From a virus: a stretch of 56,805 nt of DNA. The notes under the pieces are model-generated. The model searched no databases and had not been told where the DNA came from. It saw only the letters and a program-made list of their open reading frames with translations. Where the stretch lies: IMG/VR virus record IMGVR_UViG_3300044615_000557, positions 1 to 56,805 of that record; one strand, written 5' to 3'. This document shows positions 55,775 to 56,805 of the stretch, piece after piece. The translations under genes and the position numbers were made by a program. How positions within the stretch are numbered: the stretch's first letter is position 1; the number at the start of each line of letters is the position of its first letter.

Positions 55775-56148
55775 ACATCAGATACGCCAGATTGAGTCCA
55801 GAAAGAGTGGTAGAGCAGATATTCAACGAAAGACCACAGGAGGGAGATTGCATCAAGATTCCCGATGGTCTCGCATGTCATGTCGGTTGGGTTCACGATG
55901 GCATGGCTTACATTCCTCCTCGCTGGACCTCCTATCAGTTCCTACTTCGTCTGACCGCACAAGAAAGAATGACCATCCGGCAACTCGCCGCCACAGACCC
56001 CAATGTCGCCGACTTCCTGATGCTCGCCCAGTCAGCACAGGAGGTTGTCTCCACGGACCCCATGACGCTCGCGGGCATGAACTACATGGTCTCGGTAGGG
56101 GTCTTCACCGAACAACGCAAGAACGAGGTACTCGGACTTCCTGAGTAA
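55771..56148 (+). CDS. Small tail-fibre-associated protein
   Basis: 125 residues. [20 protein letters not shown], then [20 protein letters not shown], then a helical C-terminal part ([14 protein letters not shown]). It sits between two fibre genes with an ATGA overlap, the usual place for fibre chaperones or connector proteins, but no known chaperone motif is seen. Its TAA stop begins the next late promoter. Confidence 0.68.
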   Translation: MNIRYARLSPERVVEQIFNERPQEGDCIKIPDGLACHVGWVHDGMAYIPPRWTSYQFLLRLTAQERMTIRQLAATDPNVADFLMLAQSAQEVVSTDPMTLAGMNYMVSVGVFTEQRKNEVLGLPE

Positions 56149-56151
56149 ATA
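56146..56151 (+). promoter_or_regulatory. Late promoter, GTAAATA, giving a leaderless transcript
   Basis: Overlaps the upstream TAA stop and ends 5 nt before the ATG at 56157. Confidence 0.65.
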
Positions 56152-56156
56152 CAGAT

Positions 56157-56805
56157 ATGCCACTAGATTTCCCCGCAAACCCCTCAGCGAACGAGCCATA
56201 CACCTACAACGGCACCACATGGGTGTTCAATGGAGCCGCATGGGCAAAGGTACAAGTCGGTGTTACGGGTCCGACAGGTGCTGCCGGAACAACTGGCTCT
56301 ACTGGTCCGACAGGTCCGACGGGTCCGACGGGGCCAACGGGTTCCACGGGGCCAACTGGTGCTACGGGTCCGACAGGGCCACAAGGAACAACCGGCAACG
56401 GAGTCACCGGATTCGTAGTTGATACTGGGGGACTGTACTATTGGTACATGGGTCCGACAGGTGCGACATTCGGTGCGAGGCAATATGCGGGTGCCGTAGG
56501 GGCGGCGGGTATTGACTCGCTTCAGGAACTGACCGATGTCAACATCACTACGCTGACCCTTACAAACAATCAGGTTTTGGCGTACAACCAGAGCAGCGGA
56601 AGATGGGTCAATGCCGATCCTTCTGCGGGAAGCAAAGGACCGACAGGATCTACGGGACCAACTGGGCCAACTGGACCGCAGGGACCGATTGGACCGACAG
56701 GGAACACGGGAGACACAGGACCAATCGGACCAATCGGACCGACAGGGAACACGGGAGACACCGGACCAATCGGACCAATCGGACCGACAGGGAACACTGG
56801 ACCAA
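56157..56805 (+). CDS. Second collagen-like tail fibre, 3' end cut by the window
   Basis: 216 residues visible, open to the edge. [20 protein letters not shown], then [11 protein letters not shown], is the N-terminal fibre motif common in marine phages. G-P-T-G repeats, the NGVTGF...[10 protein letters not shown] cassette shared with the first fibre, [16 protein letters not shown], and then tandem repeats follow. The start at 56157 lacks a ribosome binding site and is 5 nt after a late promoter core, so it is probably leaderless. Receptor-binding parts lie beyond the window. Confidence 0.8.
   Translation, partial: MPLDFPANPSANEPYTYNGTTWVFNGAAWAKVQVGVTGPTGAAGTTGSTGPTGPTGPTGPTGSTGPTGATGPTGPQGTTGNGVTGFVVDTGGLYYWYMGPTGATFGARQYAGAVGAAGIDSLQELTDVNITTLTLTNNQVLAYNQSSGRWVNADPSAGSKGPTGSTGPTGPTGPQGPIGPTGNTGDTGPIGPIGPTGNTGDTGPIGPIGPTGNTGP
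56691..56805 (+). repeat. 45-bp tandem repeat, two full copies plus part
   Basis: Copies at 56691-56735 and 56736-56780 differ by one base; a third begins at 56781 and is cut by the edge. Each encodes 15 residues of [15 protein letters not shown]. Confidence 0.9.

Noticed and set aside
52976-56805. Short repeats resembling a CRISPR array
   Set aside because: They encode collagen-type G-X-Y triplets in frame with no unique spacers.

Overview
This window is a 57 kb piece of a large T4-like (myovirus-type) double-stranded DNA phage genome. Every gene I can support lies on the + strand, tightly packed, often with ATGA stop/start overlaps. The T4 replication set is recognisable: sliding clamp gp45, clamp loader gp44 and gp62, the RegA translational repressor, DNA polymerase gp43, UvsX recombinase, DnaB-type helicase gp41 and primase gp61, together with dUTPase and ThyX. 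Late promoters of the T4/gp55 type (TAAATA core, usually CTAAATA) recur through the window. A second class looks sigma70-like (TTGACN, 16-17 bp spacer, TATANT).

The host is probably a Gram-negative, high-GC bacterium. One virion-region protein ends in a dockerin-like double EF-hand followed by GAWG/ADWG, an ending typical of planctomycete surface proteins. A signal-peptide-bearing beta-barrel protein implies an outer membrane. A planctomycete host is an inference, not shown.

Layout. 1-9.3 kb: conserved T4-like marine-phage proteins of unknown role, a possible polyprotein, a predicted outer-membrane barrel and a P-loop kinase. 9.3-12.4 kb: RNA genes, namely tRNA-Arg, Thr, Lys, Glu, Leu, Gly and Asn plus a complete tmRNA. 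The tRNA-Lys(UUU) gene is interrupted in its anticodon loop by a 181-nt group I intron. 12.4-25.4 kb: small unknowns, then the replication block, with a DNA methyltransferase, a nucleotide-modification-associated protein and a secreted lysozyme. 25.4-37.5 kb: a surface-carbohydrate region of glycosyltransferase-like and methyltransferase genes around an AT-richer five-gene cassette (Zn-dehydrogenase, thiamine-diphosphate E1 alpha and beta, PfkB kinase, HxGH nucleotidyltransferase). 37.5-40 kb: helicase, sugar epimerase and an odd class II-like tRNA. 40-52.6 kb: a ligase-like protein, a 1286-residue multidomain protein, structural-type proteins, a trypsin-dockerin protein, primase, a GT32-type transferase and ThyX. 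52.6 kb to the end: two collagen-like tail-fibre genes, the second cut by the window edge.

The most unusual points are these. (i) The tRNA-Lys intron and the tmRNA. (ii) About a dozen late proteins share a short N-terminus ending in a (L/I/V)-x-E prohead-protease-like site, resembling the T4 capsid-targeting sequence. This suggests a packaged set of enzymes (nucleotidase, P-loop kinase, ligase-like protein, NMNAT/RimK/aspartic-protease fusion, deacetylase) that may enter the host with the DNA. (iii) Both early and late promoters sit so close to some ATG codons that the mRNAs should be leaderless. (iv) The phage-borne nucleotide-sugar/polyol cassette is flanked by two pairs of duplicated glycosyltransferase-like genes. 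(v) Short, extremely CG-rich islands are inserted into unrelated genes.
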